Assembly (NCBI GenBank): GCA_003222085.1
Contig: QHUK01000003.1
Span: 91,517-155,516, forward strand
Length of the DNA stretch: 64,000 nt
Reading direction: 5' to 3'
DNA from: Gemmatimonadota bacterium
Lineage (GTDB): Bacteria; Gemmatimonadota; Gemmatimonadetes; Gemmatimonadales; GWC2-71-9
Within the stretch, counting starts at the first letter, position 1; each line of letters opens with the position of its first letter. The translations under genes were made by a program, and so were the position numbers. Shown piece by piece: positions 54,136 to 64,000 of this stretch. The notes under the pieces are model-generated. The model worked only from the letters and a program-made list of their open reading frames with translations. It made no database searches and was not told where the DNA came from.

Positions 54136-55459
54136 CCCCCGGCTCATCGCCCTGCTGGCATGGCTCGTTGCCGCATCCGTGCCGCTCGCGGCGCAGACGC
54201 CTGCACCCATCACGCCGCTCCGGCTGTCGTTTGCGGACGCGGTGCGGTTGGCCTCGGGCGAGGTACCGGTGGTGGCGCTCGCGACGCTGCGCACGGACGA
54301 AGCGGACGCCCGGGTGCGGCAGGCTCGCGCTGCGCTGCTGCCTTCCGTCTCGGTGGGGGGCTTCTGGCTGAACCGTAGCTTCAACTCGCGCTCGATCGGC
54401 ATTTCGTTCCCCGGCATTCCGGAGCTGATCGGCCCGTTCAACAACTACGACGCACGCTTCAGCGCGACGCAAACGCTGTTCGACTGGTCGAGCGTGCGGC
54501 GCGTGCGCGCCGCGGGTGCGCAGGCCGACGGCAGCCGGGCCGAGCGCGGCGTCACCGTCGAAGGGTCGGTGCTCACGGCGGCGGTTGCCTATGTCCGCGC
54601 GGTGCGGGCACAGGCCGTGGTCGCGGCCCGACAGGCGGATTCGGCCATTGCCGCGGAGCTGGTGGGACTGGCCGAAGCACAGCGAGCGGCGGGCGTGAGC
54701 CCGGCGATCGATGTGACGCGCGCCCGGGCGCAGCTCGCCACGGCGCAGGGGCTGCTCCTCGTGGCGCAGAACCAGCTCGACCGCGGCCGCATCGACGTGA
54801 CCCGCGCGCTCGGCCTCGACCCGGCCACACCGCTCACGCTCACCGACTCGCTCGCGCCGTCCCTCGGCGCCGCCGATGTGCCGGTGCAACGGGACTCGAG
54901 TATAGCAGCCGCGCTCGCCAACCGGCCCGACCTGCGGGCCGAGCAGGCGCGCGCCGCCGCGGCGCGTCAGACCGGATCGGCGATCCGGGCCGAGCGGCTG
55001 CCGCGGCTTGAGGTCGCCGGCGACTACGGCGTGAATGGCAACACGGTGCCCACCGCGATCGCCACGCGCGATGTCACGCTGCAGGTGAGCGTGCCGATCT
55101 TGGACGGCTTCCGGCGGGAGGCGCGCCTGGACGAGCAGAATGCGGTGGTACGCGAGTCGCAGGTGCGCGAGGCCGACCTGCGCCGCCAGATCGCGGCCGA
55201 AGTGGACGCCGCCCTGCTCGATTTGGCCTCCGCCGAGGCGCAACAGGCGGTGGCCCGCGAGCAGCTGCGGCTCGCCGAGAGCGAGCTCAGCCAGTCGCGT
55301 GAGCGCTTCAAGGCCGGCGTTGCCGGCAACATCGACGTGATCACCGCGCAGGCCGGGCTGATTCGCGCCCGCGATACCGAGATCGACGCCCGCTTCGCCG
55401 CCGCGACCGCCAGGATCTCTCTGGCGCGCGCGGCCGGCGTCGCCCGGACGCTTCATTAA
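54116..55459 (+). CDS. tolC: TolC-type outer membrane efflux protein
   Basis: Outer membrane channel of tripartite pumps. The ATG 54116 (MVSRSNSPRLIALLAWLVAA) starts inside the tetR gene and gives a signal peptide ending PLAAQ; 447 residues. Two OEP repeats are visible from alternating helices (LSFADAVRLASGEVPVVALA; VRESQVREADLRRQIAAEVD; SELSQSRERFKAGVAGNIDV) and the LFDW/PILDGF strand motifs. It is followed after 12 bases by the membrane fusion protein gene, completing a TolC-EmrAB type pump. The gene symbol is by family role. Confidence 0.94.
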   Translation: MVSRSNSPRLIALLAWLVAASVPLAAQTPAPITPLRLSFADAVRLASGEVPVVALATLRTDEADARVRQARAALLPSVSVGGFWLNRSFNSRSIGISFPGIPELIGPFNNYDARFSATQTLFDWSSVRRVRAAGAQADGSRAERGVTVEGSVLTAAVAYVRAVRAQAVVAARQADSAIAAELVGLAEAQRAAGVSPAIDVTRARAQLATAQGLLLVAQNQLDRGRIDVTRALGLDPATPLTLTDSLAPSLGAADVPVQRDSSIAAALANRPDLRAEQARAAAARQTGSAIRAERLPRLEVAGDYGVNGNTVPTAIATRDVTLQVSVPILDGFRREARLDEQNAVVRESQVREADLRRQIAAEVDAALLDLASAEAQQAVAREQLRLAESELSQSRERFKAGVAGNIDVITAQAGLIRARDTEIDARFAAATARISLARAAGVARTLH

Positions 55460-55471
55460 CCGCACACATCG

Positions 55472-56530
55472 ATGAGTGACGACATGGCTACGACGATCGA
55501 ACGCGAGACCGTGCAGCGGCCCGGCAGACCTTCTCCCGTGTCGCCCGACCAACCGACGGAGCCGGCCAAACCCGGCGGCCGCAAGCGCACCGTCTTCATG
55601 ATCATGGGCGTCGTTCTCCTGGGCCTCGCGGCCGTGGGGGTCCGACGCTGGATCTACGGCTTCAGCCACGTGTCGACCGACAACGCCCAGGTGGACGGGC
55701 ACATCGTCCCGATCCTCCCGAAGGTGGGCGGCTACGTGATGGAGGTGCGGACCGACGAGAATCGCGCGGTGAAGGCGGGCGACACGCTCGTGGTGCTGGA
55801 CGACCGCGACTACAGGGCGCGCCTCGCGCAGGCCGAAGCCGACCTCGCCGTGGCGCTCACGGGGGTGAGCAATCGAGCCCGGGTGGGCCAGGCGGAGGCG
55901 CAGGTGGCGCAGGCGCAGGCGAGCGCCGAGAAGGCGCACGCCGATCTCGACCGCATCAAGCCGCTGGCCGAGAAGGACATCGTCCCGAAGCAGGCGCTCG
56001 ACGCGGCCGAGGCGGCGGCACGCGCGGCGGATGCGGCCCTGGCGGCTGCCCAGGCGGCGCTGCTCGGCGCAGACGCGCGGGTGGCCGCCGCCCGCGCGGC
56101 GCGCGACCAGGCCGCGCTCAACTTGTCCTACACGCGGATCACCGCCCCTGCGGAAGGGGTGGTGAGCAAGAAGACCGTGGAGCTCGGGCAGCTGGTGCAA
56201 CCGGGCCAGCCCCTCATGAGCGTGGTGCCGCTCGGCGACGTGTGGGTGACGGCGAACTTGAAGGAGACGCAGACGGCCGACGTCACTCCCGGTGACCCCG
56301 CGGACTTCACGGTCGATGCGTACGGGAGCCGCCACTTCAGCGGGCACGTGGAGAGCCTGTCCCCCGCGACCGGGGCGCGATTCTCGCTCCTGCCGCCGGA
56401 CAATGCGACGGGGAACTTCACCAAGGTCGTGCAGCGCATCCCGGTGCGGATCCGGCTCGACGGCAAGAACGATCCCGCCCGGCCTTTGCGTCCGGGGATG
56501 AGCGTGAACATCACCATCACGACCAAGTAA
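55472..56530 (+). CDS. emrA: EmrA-type membrane fusion protein
   Basis: The 352-residue adaptor bridges the inner membrane pump and TolC. A cytoplasmic tail and one membrane helix (TVFMIMGVVLLGLAAVGVRR) are followed by STDNAQVDGHIVPILPKVGG, the biotinyl-lipoyl half-motif, an Ala-rich coiled-coil hairpin, and LSYTRITAPAEGVVSKKTVE with the second half-motif. It starts 12 bases after tolC and ends 8 bases before emrB. Confidence 0.94.
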   Translation: MSDDMATTIERETVQRPGRPSPVSPDQPTEPAKPGGRKRTVFMIMGVVLLGLAAVGVRRWIYGFSHVSTDNAQVDGHIVPILPKVGGYVMEVRTDENRAVKAGDTLVVLDDRDYRARLAQAEADLAVALTGVSNRARVGQAEAQVAQAQASAEKAHADLDRIKPLAEKDIVPKQALDAAEAAARAADAALAAAQAALLGADARVAAARAARDQAALNLSYTRITAPAEGVVSKKTVELGQLVQPGQPLMSVVPLGDVWVTANLKETQTADVTPGDPADFTVDAYGSRHFSGHVESLSPATGARFSLLPPDNATGNFTKVVQRIPVRIRLDGKNDPARPLRPGMSVNITITTK

Positions 56531-56538
56531 CGCGCGCC

Positions 56539-58122
56539 GTGGCCACCGCCGCTCTGCCGGCCCTCGGGACGGACGCCGATCGCTACCGGTATCGCTACAT
56601 CATCGCGATGACGGTGTCGCTCGCGTCCGTGCTGGAGCTGCTCGACACCAGCATCGTGAACGTGGCGATCCCGCATATGATGGGGAACCTGGGCGCCACG
56701 CTGGACGAGATAGCCTGGGTGTCCACAGGCTACATCGTGGCGAACGTGATCATCCTGCCGATCACCGGCTGGCTGTCGGCGTTCTTCGGGCGACGGCGCT
56801 ACTTCGCGGGATCGATCGCGATCTTCGTCGTCTCGTCGTTCTTCTGCGGCAACGCCCACTCGCTCATCGCGCTGGTGTTCTGGCGCATCATCCAGGGACT
56901 GGGTGGCGGCGCGCTGCTCTCCACGTCGCAGGCGATCCTGTACGAGGAGTTCCCCCGCGAGGAGTACGGCACCGCGATGGCGATCTTCGGCGTCGGGGTG
57001 ATGGTGGGGCCGACCCTGGGGCCGACCCTCGGCGGTTACATCACCGACGCGTTCGGCTGGCCGTGGATCTTCTACATCAACATCCCCATCGGCATGCTGG
57101 CGCTCGCGCTGTCGCTCAGCTTCATCCAGAACTCGCGGTTCCAGCAGAAGGCCGAGCGAGTCGATTACGTCGGGCTGCTGCTGCTCGCGGCCGGCGTCGG
57201 CACGCTCCAGGTCATGCTCGAGCGCGGCGAGCGGCTCGACTGGTTCGACTCGCGCGAGGTCACGACGTACGCCGTGGTCAGCGCCTTGTCCCTGATCGCC
57301 TTCGTGTGGCACGAGCTCACGACGGAGCACCCGGTCGTGGACCTGCGGATCCTGAAGAGCCGCCAGCTGGCCGTGGGCGTCGTGTTCGGCGGCGTGCTCG
57401 GGATCTGTCTCTACGCCACCGTCTTCGTGCTGCCGGTCTACCTCCAGAACCTGCAGAACTTCACGGCGGAGCAGACCGGCTTTGTGATTCTTCCCGGGGC
57501 GCTCGCGAGCGCGTTCACGATGGCGACGATGGGCCGCACGGCGGGCAAGTTCGACGCGCGCCTGTCCATCCTCGCCGGCGTGTCGATCTTCGCGCTGTCG
57601 ATGTGGAAGCACGCCCATTTCACGACCGACAGCGGCATGTCGGACTTCTTCTGGCCGCTGATCTTCCGGGGCGTGGGACTGGGGCTGATCTTCGTGCCGC
57701 TCACGAACCTGGCCCTGGCGGATCTCCCGATGAGCAAGATCCCGAACGGCACCGGGCTCTTCAACCTGATGCGGCAGCTCGGCGGCAGCGTGGGGATCGC
57801 CATCTCGGCCACGCTGGTGCAGCGGTTTACGGCGATCCACCGCGCCGACTTGATCGCCAACGTGACGCAGTACAGCGCGGTCGCGCGCGAGCGCCTCGGT
57901 GCCATCGTGGCGCGGCTCATCGCGACGGGCACGCCGGCGCCGCTCGCGGATGCGAAGGCGCTGGCGATCGTGGACGTGCAGGTCACGAGACAGGCGCTCA
58001 TGCTCTCGTTCGAGCAGCTGTTCCTGCTGTTCGGGGCCTGCTTCGTGCTGTCGCTGCCGCTGCTTCTGTTGATGCACAAGAGCAAGGGGATGCCGGGGGG
58101 AGCGGGGGCGGGGGCGCATTGA
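56539..58122 (+). CDS. emrB: EmrB/QacA-type drug efflux MFS transporter
   Basis: The DHA2-family pump exports drugs or other hydrophobic compounds with protons. The 527-residue protein has the family signature ELLDTSIVNVAIPHMMGNLG, GWLSAFFGRRRYF, and about 14 membrane helices including VFGGVLGICLYATVFVLPVY. The GTG start has only 8 bases after emrA. The substrate is unknown; the TetR operator upstream suggests inducible expression. Confidence 0.95.
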   Translation: MATAALPALGTDADRYRYRYIIAMTVSLASVLELLDTSIVNVAIPHMMGNLGATLDEIAWVSTGYIVANVIILPITGWLSAFFGRRRYFAGSIAIFVVSSFFCGNAHSLIALVFWRIIQGLGGGALLSTSQAILYEEFPREEYGTAMAIFGVGVMVGPTLGPTLGGYITDAFGWPWIFYINIPIGMLALALSLSFIQNSRFQQKAERVDYVGLLLLAAGVGTLQVMLERGERLDWFDSREVTTYAVVSALSLIAFVWHELTTEHPVVDLRILKSRQLAVGVVFGGVLGICLYATVFVLPVYLQNLQNFTAEQTGFVILPGALASAFTMATMGRTAGKFDARLSILAGVSIFALSMWKHAHFTTDSGMSDFFWPLIFRGVGLGLIFVPLTNLALADLPMSKIPNGTGLFNLMRQLGGSVGIAISATLVQRFTAIHRADLIANVTQYSAVARERLGAIVARLIATGTPAPLADAKALAIVDVQVTRQALMLSFEQLFLLFGACFVLSLPLLLLMHKSKGMPGGAGAGAH

Positions 58123-58134
58123 CGAGATCGTTAC

Positions 58135-58157
58135 ACGACGCTACGACGCTACGACGG
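58135..58157 (+). repeat. ACGACGCT octamer array, three units
   Basis: ACGACGCT, ACGACGCT and ACGACGG follow in 8-base phase in the gap between emrB and the peroxiredoxin gene. It belongs to the same short-word class although the unit is 8 rather than 7. Confidence 0.6.
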
Positions 58158-58190
58158 CAAGTTCTACGAGAGAGAGAACGGAGAGTAGCG

Positions 58191-58670
58191 GTGACGACAC
58201 GCAACAAGGTGAGCATCGGAGATCTCGCGCCGGATTTCACGCTGCCCGACCAGTGGGGCAAGCCGGTCCGATTGCGGGACGTGCTCGGTGAAAAGACCGT
58301 GGTGCTCTACTTCTATCCGAAGGACGAGACGCCGGGGTGCACGATCGAAGCGCGCGCGTTTCGCGACAGCTACGAGCAGTTCAGCGCCAAAGACGCGCAG
58401 GTGGTCGGCGTGAGCTCCGATTCCGTGCGGTCGCACCGGCGGTTCGCCCAGCGCCACAACCTCCCGTTCCTGCTGCTCTCCGATCGTGACGGAGCGGTGC
58501 GCCGGTTGTACGGTGTCGAGAAGACCCTGGGGCTCCTGCCGGGCCGCGTGACGTACGTGATCGACCAGACCGGCGTCGTCCGGCACGTGTATTCGTCCCA
58601 GCTGCGCGCGACGCGCCACCCGCGGGAAGCGTTGACGGTCCTCTCGGCGCTGCGCGGGGACCGATCTTAG
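58191..58670 (+). CDS. BCP-type peroxiredoxin
   Basis: Thiol peroxidase of 159 residues. The peroxidatic Cys is in YPKDETPGCTIEARAFRD. The resolving Cys found five residues later in E. coli BCP is Ala here, and no other Cys is present, so it is a 1-Cys enzyme that must use an external thiol. VVGVSSDSVRSHRRFAQRHN and the DRDGAVRRLYGV region are typical. The GTG is preceded by GGAGAG. It overlaps the end of the convergent M20 peptidase by four bases. Confidence 0.93.
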   Translation: MTTRNKVSIGDLAPDFTLPDQWGKPVRLRDVLGEKTVVLYFYPKDETPGCTIEARAFRDSYEQFSAKDAQVVGVSSDSVRSHRRFAQRHNLPFLLLSDRDGAVRRLYGVEKTLGLLPGRVTYVIDQTGVVRHVYSSQLRATRHPREALTVLSALRGDRS

Positions 58671-59917
58671 CCGACCTCCGCCATCGCCGTCGTCACGAGG
58701 AGCGCCCGGATAATGCCGAGCGCTCCTTCGACGTTTTCGTACCATTCGGTCGCGAGATGCGCGTCGCCCGCCTTGCCGCCGGCGCCCAGCGCGATGGCCG
58801 GAATGCCGAGGGCGATCGGCACGTTCGCGTCGGTCGAGGCACTCGCGAGCTCGGCGTCGCGGCCCAGCGCGCGGTTGGCAGCGACCGCGGCCTGGACGAG
58901 CGGATGCGCCCGCGGCGTCATGCCGGACGGCCGATCGCCCAGGAGCCGGATCTCGGCGCGCAGCGGCGGCGAGCCGGCCGTGCGGCGACGGTTCTCGTCG
59001 TCGGCGGCGCGCTCGAGCGCCGCGCGCACGGTGACGTCGAGCTGTGACAGCGCGCGCGGATCCTCGCTGCGGAGGTCCAGGTCGAGCCACGCCTCCTGCG
59101 GAATCGAGTTGAGGCCGGTCCCTCCGCCGAGACGGACCACGGCGCAGGTGGTGCGTGGGGCCTGCTGGGTCGGGAGGTCGGCCAGCAACGCCACGGCGCG
59201 CCCCACCGCGTTCGCGGGGTTCGCGACGCCGAACGCCGCCCACGAATGGCCGCCCGGCCCGCGGAACGTCACCTGATAACGCTTGGAGCCGAGGGCGCGG
59301 TGGATCACGCGATCGAGCCCGGCGCCGTCCAGGGCGATGAACGCGGCAGGGGTCGGGTGTAGGGGTGCGACGTTCGGTAGGGGCGCAGCGTGCTGCGCCC
59401 CTACACTGTGCTTGCCGTTCAACAGGTATTTCACCCCCCGCAAATCCCCCGATCCCTCTTCTCCCACCGTCGCCGCGAACAGGATGGGCCGCGCCGCCGG
59501 GACCCGCGCGGCGACCATCGCCTCCGCCACCGCGACGAGCGCGGCGAGGCCGCGGGCGTTGTCGGAAATGCCCGGGCCCTCGAGCCGCTGGCCGCGGCGC
59601 TCGACGGCGACGTCCACCTCGGCCCCGAACACGGTGTCGAGATGCGCGGCCACGACGACCGGCCCAGCGGACGTGTCCCCGTTCCTCGCGAACCATCCTT
59701 GCACGTTGCCCGCGTGGTCGATCGATACGTCGGAGAGCCCGATCTCGCGAAATAGCTCCGCCAGGTGCGCGGCGCGCCGGCCTTCGGCCCCCGTGGGCGC
59801 GGGGATCGCGGAGAGCGCCGCCTGGCGGGCGAGCGTCACCTCATCGGTGCGCTCGATGTGATGGCGCGCCGCGCGAATGCGGTCGTGCGCGAGCAGGCGA
59901 GAGACGGCGTGATCCAC
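58667..59917 (-). CDS. M20 family metallopeptidase (PepT-like)
   Basis: A 416-residue zinc peptidase. Metal ligands are in VVAAHLDTVF (His), GPGISDNARG (Asp), ATVGEEGSGD (Glu and catalytic Glu), an Asp in IALDG and a His in DAHLATEW. SKRYQVTFRGPGGHSWAAFG is the dimerisation domain start. A palindromic repeat (59357-59406) is translated as a Gly/Ala/Pro loop (KHSVGAQHAAPLPNVAPLHP), inserted after LLNG, between the catalytic strands. It is probably a di- or tripeptidase or amidohydrolase; specificity unknown. Confidence 0.92.
   Translation of the reverse strand: MDHAVSRLLAHDRIRAARHHIERTDEVTLARQAALSAIPAPTGAEGRRAAHLAELFREIGLSDVSIDHAGNVQGWFARNGDTSAGPVVVAAHLDTVFGAEVDVAVERRGQRLEGPGISDNARGLAALVAVAEAMVAARVPAARPILFAATVGEEGSGDLRGVKYLLNGKHSVGAQHAAPLPNVAPLHPTPAAFIALDGAGLDRVIHRALGSKRYQVTFRGPGGHSWAAFGVANPANAVGRAVALLADLPTQQAPRTTCAVVRLGGGTGLNSIPQEAWLDLDLRSEDPRALSQLDVTVRAALERAADDENRRRTAGSPPLRAEIRLLGDRPSGMTPRAHPLVQAAVAANRALGRDAELASASTDANVPIALGIPAIALGAGGKAGDAHLATEWYENVEGALGIIRALLVTTAMAEVG
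59357..59406. repeat. Palindromic element inside the M20 peptidase gene
   Basis: TAGGGGCGCAGC (59378-59389) pairs perfectly with 59392-59403 around GT. The outer GTGTAGGGG (59357-59365) also matches the complement of CCCCTACAC (59398-59406). This TAGGGGCGCAGC-type stem is reminiscent of REP elements in other phyla. The frame is preserved. Confidence 0.85.
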
Positions 59918-59954
59918 GGCTCTTCACACTAACCCGCTTGACGCTGGGGGGCGA

Positions 59955-61207
<1,253 letters not shown>

Positions 61208-61217
<10 letters not shown>

Positions 61218-62809
61218 CGTCGTTCCGGGAGATCGAGCGGTCCTACTTCGATCTGCGGTGGCACGTGGATCCCGTGGGCGCGACGCAGGCGGGGGTGAAG
61301 ACGTACGACGACCGTTACGGGCGCTTCAGTCCGGGCGCGCTCGCCCCGCACCTCGCCGCGCTCAAATCCATCGCCGCCGCCCTCGAAGAGAGCGCCGCCG
61401 ATCAGCTGGACGACGAAATCGACCGCACGGCGCTCTTGAACGAAATCCGGGTCACCCTGCGGCGCTTCGAGCGCGAGCGCCCCCAGACCAAGAACCCGGG
61501 GTTCTGGCTCTCGCATCTGCTCGGCGGGCTCCACTTCCTGCTGGGCCGGCGCGACCGGAGCCCCGAAGAGCGGGCGGTCTCGCTGGCGGGCCGGCTGGAA
61601 GACGTGCCGGGGCTGCTCGACGATGCGCGGGCCGCGCTGGTCGAGCCGGTCCGGGTGTTCGTCGAGACGGCGCTGCGCATCAACGAGGGCGGGCTGTCGC
61701 TCGTGCGGGAGGTGGCGGCCGGGCTGGGCGAGCGCGGCCGAGCCGCGGCGGATGCGGCGGCGGCGGCGATGGCCGCGTTCGCGCACGACCTCGAGCGCTG
61801 GCTCGAGGGCGCATCCGACCAGTTTGCGCTGGGCGAAGACGACTTCAACTTCCATCTCCACTACGAGCACGCGTTGCGGGACACGGCGCCGGAGCTGTGG
61901 CGCTACGGGCTGCATCTCAAGGAAGAGCTGGAGGCGGACCTGGGGGCCCGGGCGGCGCGGCTGGACCGCGGCAAGGGGTGGCACGACGTCGCCGACCGGC
62001 TGCGTGCCGACCATCCGCCCGCGAGCGCGCTGGTGGACGCCTACGCGGGCGAAATGGCGCGGGCTCGCGACTTCGTGGCCTCGCGCGGCCTCGCGCCGAT
62101 CCCCGACGCACCGCTCGACGTCGTACCGACGCCGGCGTTCATGCGCCCCGTCATCCCGTTCGCGGCCTACGACCCCCCGGGCGCCTACTCGCGTGACCGC
62201 ACCGGTTGGTTCTACGTCACGCTTCCCGATCCCGCGCTGCCCGCGAGCGCGCAGGAGCGCATCCTGCGCGACCACTGCCGCTACGAGCTCGCAGCCACCG
62301 CGCTGCACGAAGGGTATCCGGGCCATCACCTGCACCTGGTGCAAGCGCAGCAGCAACCCTCGGACACCCGCAAGAACGTATGGACGCCGCTCACCGTCGA
62401 AGGCTGGGCGCTGTACTGCGAGGACATGATGGGCGAAGAGGGGTTCTACCGCTCGGAGGAGGAGCAGTTCTTCCAGCGAGTGCACTTGCTGTGGCGAGCC
62501 GCGCGCATCCTACTCGACGTGGGGCTCCACACGCGGGGCATGACGTTCGAGCAGGCAGTGGAATACATGACGACGCACCTGCGAGTGGACCGCGCGAACG
62601 CGGAAGCGGAGGTGCGGCGGTACTGCGCCGAGCCGGCCTACCCCCTCTGCTATGCGGTGGGGCGGCGCGAGCTCCTCGAGCTGCGGAAGGATTTCCGCGC
62701 CGCGCAGGGTAAAGCGTTCACGCTCCGCCGCTTCCACGACGCGCTGCTCCGCTACGGCGGTCTCCCCGTCGCGCTGATCCGCTGGGGCCTCGGCCTCAAT
62801 GAACAGTAG
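61208..62809 (+). CDS. DUF885 family metallohydrolase
   Basis: The 533-residue protein has the family zinc motif HEGYPGHHLHLV near residue 370, a later EGWALYCEDMMGEEGF with a likely third ligand, and the helical body typical of DUF885, distantly related to M32/M3 peptidases. There is no signal peptide, so it is probably cytoplasmic. The ATG overlaps the end of the LeuA-like gene, suggesting coupling. Substrate unknown. Confidence 0.92.
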
Positions 62810-64000
62810 GGAGTCGGGGCTCGGGGCTGGGCACTCGACGGAGCGAACGAAGCGAGCCCTGAGCCCCGAACCCCGAGCCCCTAGTCGGCTCCCGCGGCAG
62901 GTGAAGCTATTCGGCTGGGTCTCGTTACTCAACGATTTCGCGAGCGAGATGATCTATCCGTTGCTCCCGGCGTTCGTCACGGGAGTGCTGGGCGGCGGCC
63001 CGCAGGCGCTGGGCGCGCTCGACGGGGCGGCCGAGTTCGCGGCGGCCTTCGTGAAGCTCGGCGCGGGGCGGCTGGCCGACCGGGCACGCTTGCGTGGGCC
63101 CATGATCGTGCTCGGGTATTTCATCGCCGTGGTGGTCCGGCCCGTCATCGCCGTCACGGGCGCGGCGTGGCAGGTGATCGGGCTGCGGGTGGTGGACCGG
63201 TTAGGGAAGGGGCTCCGCACGCCACCGCGCGACGCGCTGATCGCCGACGTCACGCCGGAGGAGCTGCGGGGGCGTGCCTTCGGACTGCAGCGCGGCATGG
63301 ACCACGCGGGTGCGGTGTTGGGCCCGATTCTCGCATGGTGGCTGCTGGCGTCGGGGAGCGCGAACGTGCGGACGGTGATCGCGTGGAGCCTGGTTCCCGG
63401 GATCGTCGTTCTGTTCCTTGCAGGATGGGCGGTAGAGGACGGTAGAAGACGGCAGAAGGCGGTAGAGGTGTTGCCCGACACCACTCCTCTACCGTCCCCT
63501 ACCGTCCTCTACCGTCCTCTCCCGCCCGCCCTCCTCGCAGTCTCATTTTTCTATCTCCTCCGCATGCCCGACACGTTGATCATCCTGCGCTCGCAGGAGC
63601 TGGGTGTCCCGGTCGCGATCGTACCGTTGTTGTGGGCCGCGGTGCACGTGGTGCGGTCGTCGTCGAGCTTCCTCGGTGGGGCGGCGAGCGACCGGCTGGG
63701 GCCGGGGCAGACGATGTGGGTGGGGTGGCTCGTGTACGCGATGCTCGCGGTGGGCATGGCGCGCGCGGGCACAGCGGGAGCGGCGTGGGGGCTGTTCCTG
63801 GCGTTGGGGCTCGTGTCGGGACTGACGGAGAGCCCGGAGCGGGCCCTGGTGGCGCGGCTGGCGGGCGCGAACCAGGGGAGCGGGTTCGGTGCGTACCACG
63901 GCATCACGGGGTTTGCGGCCTTGATTGGCGGGGTGGCGCTGGGAGCGGTGTTCCAGCGATACGGGGCGGGGACCGCGTTTCTCGCGAGTGCGGCGGGAGG
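62799..64000 (+). CDS. MFS transporter, 3' end outside the window
   Basis: Visible part about 400 residues. The core starts LFGWVSLLNDFASEMIYPLL, with the MFS motif RLADRARLRGP, LGKGLRTPPRDALIAD, GRAFGLQRGMDHAGAVLGPI and helices that continue to the window edge. A frame open from ATG 62799, overlapping DUF885, includes ~30 residues encoded by the repeat element 62814-62881; the GTG 62901 (VKLFGWVS) gives a normal start. The central loop between halves holds a second repeat (63431-63520) translated as EDGRRQKAVEVLPDTTPLPS. Substrate unknown. Confidence 0.9.
   Translation, partial: MNSRESGLGAGHSTERTKRALSPEPRAPSRLPRQVKLFGWVSLLNDFASEMIYPLLPAFVTGVLGGGPQALGALDGAAEFAAAFVKLGAGRLADRARLRGPMIVLGYFIAVVVRPVIAVTGAAWQVIGLRVVDRLGKGLRTPPRDALIADVTPEELRGRAFGLQRGMDHAGAVLGPILAWWLLASGSANVRTVIAWSLVPGIVVLFLAGWAVEDGRRRQKAVEVLPDTTPLPSPTVLYRPLPPALLAVSFFYLLRMPDTLIILRSQELGVPVAIVPLLWAAVHVVRSSSSFLGGAASDRLGPGQTMWVGWLVYAMLAVGMARAGTAGAAWGLFLALGLVSGLTESPERALVARLAGANQGSGFGAYHGITGFAALIGGVALGAVFQRYGAGTAFLASAAG
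62814..62881. repeat. TCGGGGC heptamer repeat with inverted copy, MFS gene start
   Basis: TCGGGGC occurs twice in 7-base phase (62814-62827). GGGGCTCGGGG (62816-62826) pairs perfectly with 62871-62881. It lies between DUF885 and the MFS core and can be read in frame as an N-terminal extension. Confidence 0.8.
63431..63520. repeat. 10-base GGTAGAGGAC repeat with inverted copies, inside the MFS gene
   Basis: GGTAGAGGAC, GGTAGAAGAC, GGCAGAAGGC and GGTAGAGGTG follow in exact 10-base phase (63431-63470). Reverse-complement words (ACCGTCCTCT type) then follow at 63491-63520. GGTAGAGGACGGTAG (63431-63445) pairs perfectly with 63499-63513. It is translated in the central cytoplasmic loop without breaking the frame. 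Confidence 0.85.

Noticed and set aside
56128..58119. 663-residue minus-strand frame opposite emrA/emrB
   Set aside because: Shadow of the membrane transporter genes; the plus strand has full MFS motifs.

Overview
The window is about 64 kb of GC-rich, densely coded bacterial DNA with 54 protein genes, two of them cut by the window edges. I saw no rRNA, tRNA, CRISPR array or transposase. The lineage is an inference. A diderm is indicated by the TonB-dependent receptor with a carboxypeptidase-regulatory N-terminus, TolC, lipoproteins and barrels. Many GTG starts, ATGA/GTGA gene overlaps and Gemmatimonadota-type secreted families point to a Gemmatimonadota-like soil or sediment bacterium.

Layout. 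1-11.1 kb: tail of a secreted protein, then aroC-aroK-topA-trmFO-xerC-hslV-hslU and a lipoprotein. 11.3-15.4 kb: argF-gcvT-mog and a sigma54 activator, with a good promoter before argF. 15.5-20.4 kb: an iron-sulfur/hydrogenase-like diguanylate cyclase, an unknown protein, an HTH-receiver regulator and a membrane HD-GYP phosphodiesterase, which looks like a cyclic-di-GMP signalling block. 20.5-23.9 kb: a 1124-aa BTAD/AAA/TPR regulator on the minus strand with a strong promoter. Roughly 18.7-22 kb is visibly less GC-rich than its surroundings. 24.2-27.3 kb: trypsin-like lipoprotein, TPR and ankyrin proteins. 27.3-33.6 kb: a minus-strand operon namZ, DUF6259-type glycosidase, TonB receptor. 33.7-36.2 kb: aldo/keto reductase, small secreted protein, MoxR ATPase. 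36.3-39.3 kb: ATP synthase atpZ-I-B-E-F-H without the F1 catalytic genes. 39.3-50.7 kb: lipoproteins, barrels, acyl-CoA ligase, SDR, and an M1 metallopeptidase fused to a C-terminal barrel whose paralogue stands alone 3 kb away. 50.8-53.4 kb: sugar nucleotide genes, GNAT, DinB. 53.4-58.1 kb: a TetR-controlled TolC-EmrA-EmrB efflux operon with a clear operator. 58.2-64 kb: peroxiredoxin, M20 peptidase, LeuA-like enzyme, DUF885 hydrolase and a truncated MFS gene.

The feature I consider most unusual is a class of very short tandem repeats scattered through the window. At least seven loci carry heptamers repeated with exact 7-base phasing, each with its own word, and two more kinds of site carry 10-base words. 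Several have reverse-complement copies downstream, making hairpins. They lie between genes and also, in frame, inside conserved genes (hslU, moxR, M1 peptidase, MFS; palindromes in aroC and M20). They resemble the heptameric STRR repeats of cyanobacteria.

All functional calls come from reading motifs by eye; no database search was run.
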